Shown: positions 5,513-5,863 of the stretch, one piece after another
How the letters are laid out: each line of letters starts with the position of its first letter
How positions within the stretch are numbered: position 1 is the first letter of the stretch
Source of the DNA: an uncultured Verrucomicrobium sp.
GTDB taxonomy: Bacteria > Verrucomicrobiota > Verrucomicrobiia > Methylacidiphilales > GAS474
DNA: 5,863 bases
Assembly: GCA_903889845.1 (NCBI GenBank)
Contig: CAISZB010000412.1
Coordinates: 1-5,863, forward strand
Reading direction: 5' to 3'
Program-made: the position numbers and the translations under genes
The notes under the pieces: model-generated
The model's input: the letters and a program-made list of their open reading frames with translations, nothing else
What the model was told of the DNA's origin: nothing
Database searches by the model: none

Positions 5513-5863
5513 GAAAAAATGGACCCGCAAAACGAACAACGACTCCCCCTATCCCGCCCTGCGTCCTTCATCTTTGAGGAAGGGAAACGGCGGTGCAACC
5601 CTCCCGACTACTCACCCCGCACCAAAGGCTTTTTACCTAAGTAGAATGGTAACCTTTTGGGGGGAGCGCGAAACTGTAGGTGATGCCCTTCGGGACCGGG
5701 TCCAATCGCTACGCTTCCCTGCAGCTCCTCCATGCGCACCGCGCGTTTGAACGAATGGAGGGGATGACTCCCGTCTCTGCCCGGATGTAACAAAACTAGC
5801 CTACAGATGCGATCGAAAGCATGCCATCCGCTTCGGATAGAGGATGTCCGCTTCTTCTAACCC
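5513..5863. other. About 350 bp without a convincing gene, upstream of the kinase gene
   Basis: This stretch lies 5' of the kinase gene and must hold its promoter, but I find no strong -35/-10 pair on the minus strand. Visible structure: an AT-rich inverted repeat at 5622-5660, the odd palindrome GGACC-G-GGTCC at 5693-5703, a small hairpin ATCCG-CTT-CGGAT at 5826-5838, and a direct repeat TCCGCTTC at 5827-5834 and 5847-5854. A minus-strand open frame of about 60 codons (5608-5793) has no recognisable domain and starts with TTG; I do not treat it as a gene. At the right edge, ATG at 5844 reads MSASSN before the window ends and could be the first codons of a plus-strand gene, but six codons cannot support a call. 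Confidence 0.5.
5622..5660. repeat. AT-rich imperfect inverted repeat upstream of the kinase gene
   Basis: CCAAAGGCTTTTTACC (5622-5637) and GGTAACCTTTTGG (5648-5660) are imperfect inverted arms. The inner TTACC/GGTAA pair is exact around a 10-nt centre, and the outer CCAAAGG/CCTTTTGG pair differs by one A/T. The repeat lies about 110 bp upstream of the kinase start codon, a sensible distance for a regulator-binding site. It could also form a stem in a transcript crossing it. No uridine run follows at the right position on either strand for a classic terminator. Confidence 0.35.

Noticed and set aside
5608..5793. A small minus-strand open frame upstream of the kinase
   Set aside because: It starts with TTG (internal ATG gives about 41 codons), has no recognisable domain and overlaps the inverted repeat; likely chance.
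5844..5863. Start of a plus-strand gene at the right edge (ATG reading MSASSN)
   Set aside because: Only six codons are visible; the peptide looks like a plausible N-terminus but cannot be supported without the sequence beyond the edge.

Overview
The window is GC-rich bacterial chromosome of ordinary gene density. It holds four complete protein-coding genes and one gene cut by the left edge. I see no rRNA, tRNA, CRISPR array, insertion sequence or phage gene. The lineage cannot be fixed from the sequence. The short helix-turn-helix protein (GPTLRKIRTSMGLSQAELAA...AAWDVSRDIIARIEG...VGDVELVHLAEVL), the high GC and the lack of Shine-Dalgarno sequences before all five starts would fit a Verrucomicrobiota/PVC-type bacterium; this is a low-confidence inference.

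Layout from left to right: (1) a DUF2237-family gene on the minus strand, with only its N-terminal 80 codons present; (2) divergent from it across 55 bp, a class I glutamine-amidotransferase-like hydrolase of the gamma-glutamyl-GABA hydrolase (PuuD/peptidase C26) family; (3) a 153-bp AT-rich gap with repeated CATTYC boxes; (4) a 76-residue XRE-type regulator; (5) after a 129-bp gap with a good -10 element almost touching the start codon, a 12-TM Bcr/CflA-type MFS efflux transporter; (6) convergent with it, with 48 bp between the stop codons, a 911-residue membrane-bound hybrid histidine kinase (periplasmic sensor, PAS, HisKA, HATPase, REC); (7) about 350 bp without a convincing gene up to the right edge, including an AT-rich inverted repeat about 110 bp upstream of the kinase start.

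Functionally the genes look like a loose neighbourhood, not one system. The only plausible working pair is the XRE regulator and the efflux pump downstream of it on the same strand. The kinase has its own receiver domain and no DNA-binding response regulator beside it, so its output partner is probably encoded elsewhere. The most notable signals outside the genes are the spaced boxes in front of the regulator, the dyads in two other intergenic regions, and the shared start-codon context: no Shine-Dalgarno, and a 7-nt pyrimidine tract abutting ATG in three of five genes. I found no convincing evidence of a new multi-gene system.
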